A stretch of DNA of 64,000 nt from NCBI GenBank assembly GCA_963682175.1, contig OY821784.1, positions 21,557,621 through 21,621,620 of the forward strand. The letters run 5' to 3'. Position 1 is the stretch's first letter; each line of letters starts with the position of its first letter. This DNA is from Triglochin maritima (Eukaryota; Streptophyta; Magnoliopsida; Alismatales; Juncaginaceae). Positions 9,142 to 21,750 of this stretch are shown here, in pieces. The position numbers and the translations under genes were made by a program. The notes under the pieces were generated by a model. That model did no database searches. It was not told the DNA's origin and was given only the letters and a program-made list of their open reading frames with translations.

Positions 9142-10796
9142 GTATTCTGGCCCCGCGTGGTGTCATGTTCCCTTTCCAAGTGCATTTACCCACTTTTGAG
9201 GTTCCCATTTGATGTCTTTTCACAAATGAAGATGGGAACTTATGTTTGTACCTAGTTTTATAAAAAAAAGAAAAGAAAAGAAAAAGTACAATAAAAGACT
9301 CCTTCAGTGAGCATCGATTGTTGTGGTCTCCAAACCTTGTGTATTTGGGCCCCATTTCTTTCACGTATTTGTATCCCTTCTTTAGCATCTCACAGGTTTT
9401 GAGGGAATTCGGGTTTGTGTCCATCAACATAACCATGAACTTCCTTTTGCGCTTCATGTTGGTGAGATCTTTCCTGTTTCATGCATAAATCCATGTAGTA
9501 TTTTGCTCACATTCATTGAGGACAATGCATGAAGTAGGTGTGGGGGTGTTTTTACGTGTCTACATAGTCGAGTCTTTTCCTTTGATTTTTGTTTTCTTTT
9601 GTGTGCATTGTTAGGGTCATGTTAGTGTGCTGCATTTAATATCGATATATCTGCTTGCCATGATCCTTGGGTGACTTCTCTTCTTTTGCTTGCCTAGTGC
9701 TTCAAAATTTTCACATTTCTTTCAAAATCTTCATGTGTTTGCGAAAGAAATTGTTTTGTGTGTGTTTAGCATGTGCAAAACCGTTGAGAGGCAAAGTAAA
9801 AAGAAAGCTCACAAAATTGCCTTGCACTTGATGCATTAGGATATCTAGTACAGTGGTTTTAGGATTTATCGAGTCGTTAGGATGCACCCCAGTTTTCCCT
9901 TGGGGGTGAGTAATCATAGGGTTTCAGTGCTCAAACATTTAAAGAAGTCCACCCTGAACCTAGTGAGTCAATAATTCATGTCTGTTAATGTAAGGGAGTT
10001 TGTTGTAGTCAAGGACCCTTTAAATCTTGTTGTGAGACATTAAGTGTAAGGGTTTTGATTCATGTGTAGATAAGAAATAAGTGAGTAGGTGTTCTCTCTT
10101 CTCGCATGACTCCTATCACTCGGGAAAGTAGGTCTGAGGGGACTTTGTGCCTGGTGCTTTCGAGTCATCTGACTTGGGATGCACCAACCGAACTCCCGTT
10201 ACACGGGTGGTAGAGATTGCCCTATGTGGAGATTTGGGGAAAGATGTACGTGATAGTGTAAGTCCTCATGGGCAATGATGCACGAAACCTGACCCTGGGA
10301 GAATGAAGCTCCAACTAATAAAAAGAAAAGAAGAAAAAAATGAGAAAATAAATAAAAAGAAAAAAATGGTAATGCAAATAAGAACCTTAATGGACTTTAC
10401 ACTTTGTATCACTTGAGGATGTTGAGGTTGTCCATGTCTTTCACTTAATTCCTTATTTAACTTGCATGAATGGTTCATTAGGCTTGGTGTGTGGACTGAT
10501 TACCTATATAGAGTCAGCCCGTAGGATTACCGCGTCCAATGATCGACAAATTTGTCCAACGAGTCGAGTGTCTAAATTGAATAATGCATCTTGTTCGGAT
10601 TTTTTTGGGTATATCCGTTGAAAACACTCAGGAGACAACACTCCTCCTCCTTGGCAACAAGGAGGTTTAACGGCTTGTTGCACGTGCTAAGTGCAACTGT
10701 GATTCCTACGAAAGTGAGTTAGGATTTCTTGTTTCTCGTTTGTTTTTTCTTTCTTTGTTTTGCTCGGGACTAGCAAAAACTTAGGTGTGAGGTATT
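9142..10796 (+). other. A1 conserved 3' non-coding block and PPT
   Basis: No ORF of note. Landmarks shared with 16.9-18.65, 20.2-21.75, 47.8-49.48, 59.5-60.67 and 62.55-63.27 kb are: an A-rich run (9262-9300), GAGGACAATGCATGAAGTAGG then TGTGGGGGTG (9520-9550, PPT-like), GTGTTTGCGAAAGAAA, ACTCCCGTTACACGGGTGG, a second A-rich run (10318-10370), and the terminal purine-rich GGTGTGAGGTATT just before the LTR. Confidence 0.75.
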
Positions 10797-12334
10797 TGAT
10801 TGACATCATTTCATGCTGATATTTGTATCTTTTATCCATTATCTTACGCCTAAGCAATGCTACGTGATGAGTTTTATGTTTGAATTTCAAAAATAAATAG
10901 GTTTGAAGAGATGAAGCATAAATGGACCCAAAAGCAGGGAAAAAGAACTGAATTGTGAGACCTGGGGACTAAGATGAAAGGGAGAAGGACCTGAACGTAA
11001 GACCGAAGGACCAAAGAGCAAAACAGAAAACTCCACACCTTCGTAGGGAGTATTTTGGCAATTCGATTCGGGCCGGAGCTCCAATAAACAAAGTAGATGC
11101 ATCAAAGACCAACAAATCCATCCAGAAAAGCCCAGAACAAAAACGAAACGGGTCCAAACCCTGTAGACCGCGAATTGGCGTTCTGGGTTGCCCCGAATCC
11201 TCTAATATTTCTCTGGGTTATGTATTAGAGCGTGTTTAGTCTATTTCTAGTATTTGTTTAGTCCCACATCGGGGGATTGTCCCCGATTACCTTTTTCTAT
11301 GGCTACAAATAGAACTCTTCACCTTCCATTGTAATCACCCATTGCTTGGTGGCATTCTCTCTACTTGGAGTAAGCCTTGAAGCAAAACTCAAGGTGGAGA
11401 AGAATGATACCTTCAATGTGAGTCATTGTTAATAAAATAATTGTTCTTAGTTTCTTTTAATCTTGTCTTTTAATTCTTGCATGTTTCTTAGCTTTATGTT
11501 CATTTCAATTAGTTTCTTTAATATTCCTTTCTTTCTTAGTTGAATTTCCTTTCAGTATAAAGTTTCATTTTGTTAATGTAGTTAGTGTAATGAGTAGTGA
11601 GTAGTTCCATCCCCATTTGGGGGGTGGAGAAATATGTGATATAATCATGTAGTGTATTAGGTGTGTGTTATCTTAATCCATTGAGCCTTATATGATTTCC
11701 GTAACCATCTATTGAGATTTCACTCTTATCTTCGATATGCTAATGCTCTTGAATGAAGCTTAGCTTATGCTTAGATTAGTGGACCTATTTTATGGGGAAT
11801 GATAAGGTGAGGATATGGATGGAATTAATATTGGAAACACGATTTGTAGTGTATGTACTCTTGTTGCCTTTAGCTTGGTTAATGTCTTGTATGTTTTAAT
11901 GATATTGGGTTATCTTATTTCATATGGAGGCATAGTAGGGTCTAGTCTTTATACATGAGTTCATTTAGCTTCATTCCAATTATTGTCTTGTATGTTTTAA
12001 TGACATGATCTTATCTTATTTCATGTGGAGTCAAAGTTGGATTTAGTTTTATGATTTCATGCACTACATATTGTGAGGAGCATAATTGAACACACACACA
12101 CACATCTTTATACTCACATTATTTCTCTACTCCCTATGAGGTTTAGTTTTATTGCTTCTCTTCCATTTCCTTTTTGCATTTTAGTGTAGTTCAGTGTAAC
12201 CAACCTTTCTTTCCTTTCTTTACCACTCGCCTTCGAACAAACCAAAGTCGACACACCTCCCTGTGGATCGACCCGTATTTGCCAACGCTTCAACGCAGCT
12301 GTGCACTTGCGGTTAATATAAAACGAATCAATCA
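10797..12334 (+). repeat. 3' LTR of A1
   Basis: 1538 bp, closely similar to the 5' LTR. Differences include the loss of one 21-bp palindrome unit, a TATA box mutated to TACAAATA (11304-11311), and clustered substitutions in the first 200 bp. USE-like GTCCCACATCG is at 11261-11271. The TSD GACAC follows. Confidence 0.92.
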
Positions 12335-12339
12335 GACAC

Positions 12340-12823
12340 CTCCCATGCTTAGCGTTTTTTTTCACATGAGTTCATGGTTTTTGTTGAGTCTTGCCATATC
12401 TTTAGACACTTCTCATGCTGAGACTAATCTTATTATAATCAAGTAGTACTTGAAAATACATTGTGTGAATGGATTGATAGGTTTTGCCACATCTATGGAC
12501 ACTTCCTATGCATGACAACACACACACGACACATACACATACATGCTTACATCCATCATTCATAACTTATTTTACCTCATATGTGCACACAGTCCGCTCC
12601 TTAGGGGGTTCTTTTCTTGATTTCCACTCTTTCGTTGCTTTCTTTCGCATTTTTACTTACTAGTTTAGTGTAGTTTAGCTTAGCATAACCAAATGTCTTT
12701 CCCCATTTTTGCCACTTGATTTTTGACAAACCAGAGGCTACTCACCTCCCCGTGGATCAACCCGTACTTGCCACCACTTTATCGTGGCCGTGCATTTGTG
12801 GTAATTAATAAAACGTTTAAACA
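12340..12823 (+). repeat. 5' LTR of A2, second part
   Basis: It resumes the LTR sequence interrupted at 5033 (CTCCCATGCTTAGC, as at 19741). It ends in the tail GTGGATCAACCCGTACTTG and AAACGTTTAAACA. The five bases before it (12335-12339) are the duplicated target of A1. Confidence 0.88.
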
Positions 12824-12829
12824 AGTTTT

Positions 12830-12847
12830 TGACATCGTTGCCGGGGG
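12830..12847 (+). other. Primer-binding site of A2
   Basis: TGACATCGTTGCCGGGGG, a decayed tRNA-Asp-type PBS located six bases after the LTR end. Confidence 0.75.
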
Positions 12848-14103
12848 AGGTGCCAGTCCAGACTCTGGTTTGGACGATTCGAGTGGATTTAATTTGTGTT
12901 TTGTAGTTTTTCTTTGTTTCAGAAGGCTCTAAAGATCAGTGGAAGGAACCACAAGAAGTTGGGAGGCCAAAAGAGACAAACAGACCGACAAACAACGGTG
13001 GTGGACCGCCAACTGGCAGCCTGGTGAGCTCTGCTTGCACTCTTCTTTCTTCTAGTTGTTTGCTGTTTGAACATAGAGGTATCGAGCTCTATGGGATGTT
13101 TTGACTTGTAGTTTGCCCTCAGATCAATAATCAATCGCTTTTAAGCAACTTGGATCCTAAAATCCAAAGAAAAATATTAGACATTCTTGCTTGTTTAGGT
13201 CATGCATCATGTACTTGACTTAGGCACGTAGTTTGTCTTTTGTTTTAACTTTACTTTCAGTTGTTGAGAAATGGCGTGAGATACGCATCTCCTACACTCA
13301 TTCATGCATTTGGTATGACCACGCATTAGTTAGTAGGATTTGCATGGCAGGAAGTGTGAGTTGGGCGTTTGTTTGAAGAGTTGATTTCTAGATTTGGAAT
13401 CCAAAACACTTCTAAGGAGGGCCTGTCGCATATAAGATAAGGTGGGGTATTTCATCACCCTTTCCTTCGCCCCAAAAACCACACTAATCAAGAGCCTAAT
13501 TTTAAATTCAAGTAGACATTGACCTTAAGGATTTGGGCGCATTAGGAGAGTGATCCGGTCGCGACCGTCATGGCCTGATCGACATCGCCCACTCTTCGAT
13601 AGTAGAAGAGACGAGATCTCTAGATCTTGGCTTACTTTCTGGGCTTTGTGGTCCTCATCATAAGGAGGTGAGGCGTGTTGAGGCCGTGTGACCTTGTAGT
13701 TAGGCGTCGTCTAGTTGTAAGGACCTATAGCGACCATAGGTTGTCTGAGCCTTGTTTGCTTGTGTGCTTCTACCAGTACATACCCACCGTAGCATAAGGA
13801 CTTGTTCCCTTCTCTCCGGAGTCATTCCCTCTCATTTGTGTCTTCCTGTCTTCTCCCCTACGCACATTCTGCCTTTATTGTTTACAAAAACCCAAAAAAA
13901 AAGTTTCTTTCTTTTTTGTCTGACTCGTGCGGGTGTGCAATCTTTGTTCATGCCAGTGTGGTCACGAGACGTTGTGGGTCATTTGAGGAGATTTGATATC
14001 GATCTATCCGTGATTGTTGACCTTTCGAACGCATCCCCGTCCCGTGTTCTACACAGTCCCGGGACCATGACCGGTCGCCAACCACACGATGGCGACCTAG
14101 ATT
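12848..14103 (+). other. A2 leader
   Basis: Non-coding by comparison with sister copies. It contains a decayed palindrome (GACCGCCAACTGGCAGCC, about 13006-13023), the putative intron, GGTGGGGTATTTCATCACC near 13441, and GGTCGCGACC near 13557. An incidental frame at 13752-14147 overlaps the likely gag N-terminus (SPSRVLHSPGTM). Confidence 0.65.
13024..13260 (+). other. Putative leader intron of A2
   Basis: CCTG|GTGAGC donor-like site after the palindrome, and a long pyrimidine tract ending CTTTACTTTCAG|TTGTTGAG. Length 237 nt. Confidence 0.42.
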
Positions 14104-15667
14104 TTGGATTCACACCACCTTCTGGTCCAGGAGGTGGGGATCCATAATCTCATCACCTGGTTTCCACGCTCCCACCCCCCTCCCCGATCAATGTATCCGA
14201 ACCGTATTGCTCTCCCCTCATGCATCGTATTGCCAGAGCCGAATGGGAACCACTTTGAGGTTAAGCCTCAATTTATCTCCATTCTCCCTCACTTCCCTGG
14301 GAAGGGTGATCCCTATATCGTTCTCAGAGAATTTGAGGAGGTCTATGCAATGTTCAAGCTGCAACAACTTAGCACAGATTCCATCCATTTTAGGCTTGTC
14401 CCCATTGCACTAAAGGATGATGCCAAAAAGTGGTTGTATAGCAACCAGGCGAATGCCTTTAGGACTTGTGATGAATTTCAATCTGCATTCGTCAACAAGT
14501 ACTTTCCAAATCATCGGACTCAAAAATTGAGGAACGAAATCAATTCATTTTATCAACATGAGACCAAATCATTTCATGCATACTTTAAGGGGTTTAAGGA
14601 GCTACTATCCTCATTCCCTCACCATGGCATCGAGTTGTGCCGCCTTTGTCAGATTGTCTACGAGGCTCTTCACATCCCGTCCCGAACGCTCCTTGAGTCC
14701 ATGTGTGAAGGAGAGTTCTTAGGAAAGGATGAAAGGGAGGCATGGACTTTCCTAGAAGATGTCACATGTGTCCGCATTTGCTGTCGATACAATTACGGCC
14801 ACCAAGGCACGCATGGCGGACTTAATGCGTCGTATGGATTTGATTGAGCTCCAAAACCAACAAGATGTGTCACATGTGTCTGCATCTGGTCCAGTTCCCT
14901 GTCATTCATGTGGTAGGATAGGTCATGTGGGAGGCGAGTGTGCATCCATTCTTCCTGAGATAGAACATGTAAATGCCATCTATGATAGATCCAGGAATGA
15001 CCCATACTCATCATCATATAATCTTGGATGGAGGAACCACTCTAACTCTACATGGAACCAAAATAATATCAAGGGTGGTCCTTCAAACGTCTCTCGACCA
15101 CCTAACCAACCTCCCATGCATGCACCATCTTATCAGCCACCCAAAGCCCAAATCACCAATCAATCGAGTTTCCCAAATTCCAACAATATGGAACCTGATT
15201 CAATTTGCTTCAGACCTTGACTCGTGGACTCGAGAACTCAATAAAAAACTTTATGTCATCCATAAGTCAAGTTCTCACTTCAAATCAGTAGACCATCAAA
15301 TCTCTAGAGTTTCAGATGAGCCAATTGGCTCACTCTGTACATGACAAAGAGAGGAACTCTGCCAAGCCTGCATGAGGCTAACCCCCACATGTACCAACAA
15401 CAACCCATGCAACATGAGAGTTTGGTAACTCAGGGGCGGCAAGTGAACCATGTGGAGGAACCTGTTCACCAAGTCAATGCCATTGTAACCTTAAGGAATG
15501 GAAAGAAGGTTGACAATCACATTTCTTACCACCACCATCATCTGTGCAGCCCCTCAGTGGGAATGATGGTGAAGAAGAGGTTGAGGGTGAGGGTAATACA
15601 GCAACACCTCCGTCTCAGGCACCGTAAAAAACCTACCTGCCAAAAGCTCCCTATCCTAGTAGGTTAA
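14104..15667 (+). pseudogene. gag: Athila-like gag of A2, broken
   Basis: The capsid domain is readable from about 14190 to 14757 (NHFEVKPQFISILPHFPGKGDPY, then KYFPNHRTQKLRNEIN). After FLEDV the linker present in the 45.6 kb copy is deleted and the frame shifts. The next frame (from 14759) has an intact zinc knuckle CHSCGRIGHVGGEC at 14900-14941 and the NPGWRNH-like Pro/Asn-rich tail. A third frame (15341-15667) carries the VTLRNGKKVD linker found before protease in Athila elements. At least two frameshifts are needed to join them. Confidence 0.82.
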
Positions 15668-15687
15668 CCAAAAAGCAGAGTGACACA

Positions 15688-16909
15688 ATGGATAAGATAT
15701 TAGAGGTCTTTAAGCAAGTGAAGGTTAACATCGCCTTGTTGGATGTAATCCAACAAATACGTCAATATGCCAAAGTGTTAAAAGATCTCTACACAACAAA
15801 AAGGAAGACCAATGTTCCTGAGAAAGGATTCTTAGTTGCAAGCGTAAGCTCCATTTTGTCCAATCCCACATACACAAAGTAAAAGGACCCTGAGTGTCTT
15901 ACTATTCACTGTACGATAGGAGACACTAGCATGAGTAAAGTATTGCTTGATTTAGGATCAGTGGTCAACCTCCTCCCATTTTCTATTTATCAACAGTTGA
16001 ACTTGGGAGAACTGAAACCAACTAAGATCACCCTCTAATTGGCGAATAGATCCATTCGTTTCCCAAAGGGGATTATTGAGGACGTGCTCATCAAAGTTGG
16101 AGATTTTATATTTCTAGTAGATTTTGTCGTCCTCGATACCAACCATGTTGCGAACACACTGTCAAATACCGTTGATTTGGGGTAGACCATTTCTGGCAAC
16201 CTCCAGTGCCTTAATTAACTGTAGAAATGGTCTCATGAAGCTCCCATTCGGTAACATGTGTGCCGAGTTTCATGTGTTCAACTCTGGTAGGCAACATGAG
16301 CCCTTGGACCAACCTTTAAATCTTAACCTCATCCGCCAATTAGAGAAAGCACTGCAAAATCAACAAACACCCCTAACACCAATGCAACCTGTTGAGAATG
16401 TTTGTGTGTCCAAAAAAAACTCATTGCCTATCTTTGCAATGCAACAGAGTGACTTGGCATCAAACATGAATGTACAAAGGGAGTGTTTGTCAGATGATTC
16501 AGTTGAGACTGTAAATGAGTGGGGAACACCTCAGTATATGCCCATATCAAAAGTTGTCTCTACGATGTGTCCCACGACTGTAGAGCCTTTTGAGCTTCAT
16601 CTTGTCTCCAACAAGGACCCACCTGTGATCGAGCTTATGCTTGATAATTCCAAGGAAGCAGGGTGGTCCTTCGTGGATGACTTGGGGAGAAGCCCCATTC
16701 TTAGTGAAGCAGGCGTGCCGCATACTTCGAATGAGCCTGAGGAACTCATTCCGAGGCACCCACCTATTGGTTGGAGGGTTTTGTTCAATGAGCAACTGAT
16801 CCCTAGTGAGGCAACACAACTCCACTCATTCATGTTCCTTACACCCAACCAATATCATGAGGGGTTCGAGCCTTTCAGCTTCGATCGTTCACCCCTCATG
16901 AAACCTTAG
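15688..16909 (+). pseudogene. pro: Retroviral-type aspartic protease and GWRV-type C-terminal region of A2
   Basis: The pre-protease segment is MDKILEVFKQVKVNIALLD. The active-site loop is VLLDLGSVVNLLPFS near 15940-15985; Athila proteases use D-L-G where D-T/S-G is usual. A TAA at 16036-16038 and a frameshift near 16150 break it. The flap and C-terminal half (PFLATSSALINCRNGLMKLP) is in another frame from 16124. That frame continues about 200 codons to a conserved HPPIGWRVLFNEQ...YHEGFEPFSFD motif and stops at 16909. RT is not present where it should follow. Confidence 0.82.
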
Positions 16910-18655
16910 AGTACCAATGAAGCGGACCCATCTTGGCAAATCTCTGGTCCGCATGACTCAATGTTCTCATTTGATGTTCCTTCAGTAAATGATTATGAGA
17001 ATATCATTGTTGATGTATATATCTTGTTTTCGAAAAAAAAGAAAAAACAAACAAATAAAAAAGAAGAAAGAAAAGAAAAGAAAAGAAAAGAAAAGAAAAA
17101 AAGAGCAATAAAAGATGTGGAGCAATGATTGTTGTGGCCCCAACCCTTGTGTATTTGGGGCCCATTTTGTTTCACATATTTGTATCCTTTCTTAAGTATC
17201 TCACCGGTTTCTTGGGAATATGGGTTTATGTCCATCAACATGACCTTGACACTTTCCTTGTGCTTTACGTTGGTGGGATCTTTTCTTTTTCATGCAAAAA
17301 TCCATGTAGTATCATACTCACATTCATTGAGGACAATGCATGAAGTAAGTGTGAGGTAGTGCTTAACATTTATATATATGTGGAGTTGTGTCTTTTTCAT
17401 TTTATTTTTCGTTTTCTTTTGTTTGTATTGTTAGGGTCATGATAGTGTGCTGCTTTTAATATTAATATATCTGCTTGCCATGATCCTTGGGTAAATATCT
17501 TCTTTTGCTTACCTAGTGGTTTAAAAAAAATTCACATTTCTTTCAAAATCTTCGTGTGTTTGCGAAATAAAATGTTTTGTGGGTTTTGCGTGTGTTTAGC
17601 ATGTGCAAAACCGTTGAGAGACAAAGTAAAATGAAAGCTCCCAAAATTGTCTTGTACATCATTCAATAGGAAATCTAGTATACCAGCTTTAGGTCTTATC
17701 GAGTCGTAAGGATGCACCCCGGTTTTCCCTTGAGGGGAGAGTAATCATTGGGTTTCAATAATCAAACAAATAAAGAAGTTTACCCTGAACCTAGTGAGTC
17801 AAATAATTCGTGTATGTTAGTATAATGAAATTTGTCGTAGTTAGGGACCCTTAAAATCTTGTTGTGAAACTTTAAGTGTAGGGGTTTTTGTTCCCATGTA
17901 GATAAATAAATAAATAAATGGTATTCTCTCTTCTCGCACGACTCCTACAACTCGGGAAATTAGGTCCGACGGGACTTAGTGTCTGGTGCTTTCGAGTCAT
18001 CTAACTTGGGATGCACCGACCGAACTCCCGTTACACGGGTGGTAGGGATCGCCCTATTTGAATCTTTGGGGGAAGGTGTACATGATAGTGTAAGTCCTCA
18101 TAGGCAATGATGCACGAAACCCGACCCTCGGAGAAGCAAACACCAACTAGTGTAATCCATAATGGTCCAAAAAGAAGAAAACAATTATATGAAAAGAAAA
18201 GAAAAGAAATAAAGACAAATAAGAACCTTAATGGACTTTAGAATTTGTATCACTTGAGGATGTTAAGGTTGCCCATGTCTGTCACTTAAGTTCTTAACTA
18301 ACTTGCATGAATGGTTCATTAGGCTAGGTGTGTGGACTGGAAACATATATAGAGTCGGCCCATAGGATTACTATGTCAATTGACCGACAAAAATGAGTCC
18401 ATCAAGTTGAGTTTCTAGATTGAATAATGCGTCAATGTTCGGATTTTGTGGGTATATCCACTGAAAACCCTTACGAGACAACACTCCTCCGTGACGACAA
18501 TGAGGTTTAACGGCTTGTTACACATGCTAAGTGCAACAATGTTTCCTACGAAAGTGAGTTAGGATTTCCTTCTTTTACGTATGCGTTTTCCTTTCTTTCA
18601 TATTTCTATTTCTTTGTTTTGCTCGGTACTAGAAAAAGTTAGGTGTGGGAATATT
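16910..18655 (+). other. A2 conserved 3' non-coding block and PPT
   Basis: Same landmarks as the 9142-10796 block: A-rich run 17030-17115, GGACAATGCATGAAGTAAGTG near 17330, ACTCCCGTTACACGGGTGG near 18025, a second A-rich run near 18170-18220, and purine-rich AAGTTAGGTGTGGGAATA before the LTR. No ORF stands out. Confidence 0.72.
17069..17101 (+). repeat. (AAAAG)n microsatellite
   Basis: About six perfect AAAAG units inside the A-rich run that is present, at other lengths, in every copy of this block. Confidence 0.85.
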
Positions 18656-20176
18656 TGATTGACATCATGTCATGCATATATTTGAGTCTTATATCCTCTA
18701 TTTTTAGCCTATTTAAGTTTCAGGAATAAATAGGTTTGAGAAGAAGAGATTCAAAAAGGACCTAAGAGCAAGAGAAAGGACTGAATCTTGAGATTTATGG
18801 ACTGAAATGCATGAGGAAGGACCAAGATGTAAACCAAAAGGACCAATGAGAAAATCAAGAAACTCCACACTATCATGAGGAGTATTTTGGCAATTATATT
18901 CGGTCTGACACTCAAATAACCGATCCGGATGCACCACACGTAATAAAATGAAGCATTGAGGAGGATATACAAATTTGGAGCAAATAGGACAAGAAGTGAC
19001 CGCCAATTGGCGGCCCAAGACCTCCAATTGGCGCCTCCTTTTCGTATAATTGCAATGCGGCTTCTTGTGGTTCTTTATTATGTTGTGTTTATCCATTGGC
19101 AGTAGTTTCATTAGTACCACATCGGGAAATTACCGCCGATTACCTTTTTCTAGCACTATAAATAGAACTCTTCCTTCTCCTTTGTACTCCACCCATTGCT
19201 TGGTGGCATTCTCTCTACTTGGACTAAAGCCTTGAAGCAAAACTCAAGTGGAGAAGAATGCTACTTGTAATGTGAGTCATTTAATAAAATAATTTTTCAT
19301 AGTTTTGTTCTCATGTTGTCTCTCTTTCTTGCATGCTTAGCTTAGTCTTCTTTCTTTAATCTTAGTCTAAATTAGTTAGAATGTCTCCTTTTCTTTATAT
19401 GAATGATTGCTTAATGTGTAGTGAGTAGATCCATCCCTTTTGAGGGTGAAGATGATGTACATATATGTTGTGAAGTTTGGATCTTTGATGAATTTTGGAT
19501 TCTGTAGACTTGCATGTTTCTATGTTCATTGAGGGTATTTTAATCATATACAAGTTGGGGGATTTTGATGGATTTTGCCATAAGATTTAGACACTTCCCA
19601 TGCTTAGTTTCCTCATGTTTATTAACTGAAATTTCATGTTGAATATGCTACATGTGAGTTATGTGCTTATATTTGTGTTTGCTTGCATGATTGATTGAAG
19701 AAACTATGTTTTGATGGGTTTTTCCATAACATTTAGACACCTCCCATGCTTAGCTTTGTTATTCACATGAGTTCATTGTTTTTGATGAGTGTTACCATAT
19801 CTTTAGACACTTCTCATGCTGAGACTAATCTTATGATAATCAAGTAGTAATTGCAGATACATTGTGTGAATGAATTGATAGGTTTTCCACATCTTTAGAC
19901 ACATTCTATGCATGACAACACACATACGACACATACACATACATGCTTACATGCATCATTCATCACTTATTTCACTTCATAGGTGCACACACTCCTTTTG
20001 CTTTCTTTCACATTTCTTGCTTACTAGTTTGGTGTAGCTTAACTTAGCATAACCAAAACTCTTTCCCTTTTTCGCCACTTGATTTTTGACAAACCAGATT
20101 CCCCGTGGATCGACCCGTACTTGCCACCGCTTCATCATTGTCGTGCACTTGTGATAATTAATAAAAAGTTTAGACA
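18656..20176 (+). repeat. 3' LTR of A2
   Basis: It starts TGATTGACATCATGTC and ends AAAAGTTTAGACA. USE-like GTACCACATCG is at 19114-19124 and TATAAATA at 19157-19164. The palindrome pair is at 18998-19035. TSD CCTTT follows at 20177-20181. Confidence 0.9.
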
Positions 20177-20181
20177 CCTTT

Positions 20182-21750
20182 CGTCCCACATGATACCTCA
20201 GAGTACCAATGAAGTGGGCCAATCACAGTAGATCTCTGGTCCGCATGACTCGATCTTCTCGTTCGATGTTCCTTGACCAAATTACTTATTATGATAATAT
20301 CTTCATTGATGTATATATCATGTTTATAACCAAAAAAAGGAACAAAAGACTCCACAAGTGAGTGTTGGTTGTTGTGGGCCCCAACCCTAGTGTATTTGAG
20401 CCGCATTTGTTTCACGTATTTGTCTCTCTTCTTAAGTATCTCATAGGTTTTTAGGGGAATTTGGGTTTTTGTCAATCAACATAACCATGAACTCCCATTT
20501 ACGCTTCACATTGGTGAGAACTTTTCTTGTTCATGCATAAATCCATGTAGGATCATACTCACATTCATTGAGGACATTGCATGAATTAGGTGTAGGGGGT
20601 GTTTTCACGTGTGTATATAGTTTTGTTTGTCTTTTGTTATTCACTTTCTTTTGCTTACTTTGCTAGGGTCATGATAGTGTGGTGCATTAATATTGATATG
20701 TTTGTTATGCCATAATCTATGAGTGACTTGTCTTCATTTCTTTGTTGTAGTGCTTTCATTTTCCATTTCTTTCAAAAACTTGATGCATTTATGAAAGAAA
20801 AATGTTTTGTCGGGTTTGTGTATGTGTTTAGCGTATGCAAAACCATTTTTAGGCAATCAAAAGAGAAGCTCCCAAAATTGACTTGAACATGATGCATTAG
20901 AATATCTAGTACAACGACTTTAGGTCTTATTTAGTCGTAAGAATGCACACTGGTTTTCTCTCGAGGAGTGTAATCATAGTGTTTCAACACTCAAACAAAT
21001 AAAGAAGTCCACCCTAAACCTAGTCAGTCCAATAATTCGTATCTGTTGTTATAAGGAATTTTGTCATAGTCAGGGTCCTTTAAACCCCTGTTGTGAAACC
21101 TTAAGTTTAGGGGTTTTGGTTCATATGTAGATAAGAGATAATTTAGTAAGGTGTTGTGTTTTCCTATTACTCAGGAACTTATGTCTGGGGGACTTAGTAC
21201 CAGGTTCTCTCGAGTCATCTGGCTTGGGATTCACCGACTGAACTCCCATTACACAGGTGGTAGCGATCACCCTAGGTGGAGATTTAGGAGAAGGTGTACG
21301 TGATAGTGTAAATCATCGTAGGCAATGATGCACGAAACACGACCCTGGGAGAATTAAACACCAACTAGTTTAAAAGAAAATTGAAAAAAAAGAGAAATAA
21401 ATAAATAATGACTACAAATAAGAACCTTAATAGACTTTACACGTTGTATGACTTGAGGATGTTAAGGTTGCCCACGTCTTTTACTTAAGTCCTTAATTAA
21501 CTTGCACGAATGGTTCCCTAGGCTAGGTGTGTGGACTGGATACATATAGAGAGTCGACCCATAAGATTATCGTGTTCAATGATCGAGAATGGTAGGTCTA
21601 TCGAGTCGTGTTGCCAGGTTGAGTAATGCATTAATATTAGGATTTTGTGGGTATATCCGCTGAAAACCGTTAGTAGACTACACTCCTCCTTTGCGACAAG
21701 AAGGTTTAATGGTTTCTTGCACGTGCTAAGCGCAATCGTGATTCCTACGA
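20182..21750 (+). other. 3' non-coding block of A3, truncated
   Basis: It continues A3 from 3923. It opens with a decayed CATGATACCTCAGAGTACCA stretch (as at 47850) and then the standard 3' block, including GGACATTGCATGAATTAGG near 20571. It stops within GTGATTCCTACGA, where an inverted copy of the same kind of block starts. No 3' LTR remains. Confidence 0.75.

Larger units (their letters stand above)
5034..12334 (+). mobile_element. A1: complete 7.3-kb non-autonomous Athila-like element
   Basis: LTRs at 5034-6591 and 10797-12334 have TGATTGA...TCAATCA ends and a perfect TSD GACAC (5029-5033, 12335-12339). The interior of about 4.2 kb has a tRNA-Asp-type PBS, a 1.1-kb leader, one broken gag-like reading frame with a zinc knuckle but no capsid domain, and a 1.65-kb conserved non-coding 3' block. 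There is no protease, RT or integrase. It is inserted in the 5' LTR of A2, so it is younger than A2. Confidence 0.93.
3924..20176 (+). mobile_element. A2: Athila-like gag-protease retrotransposon, interrupted by A1
   Basis: Complete outline: 5' LTR (3924-5033 plus 12340-12823), PBS, leader, gag, protease, 3' non-coding block, PPT, 3' LTR 18656-20176. A perfect 5-bp target-site duplication CCTTT flanks it (3919-3923 and 20177-20181), which proves the pairing of the LTRs. Without A1 and its duplicated target it is about 8.95 kb. RT, RNase H and integrase are absent: protease runs straight into the GWRV-type segment and then non-coding DNA. It is therefore a non-autonomous, internally deleted derivative. 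Confidence 0.9.
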
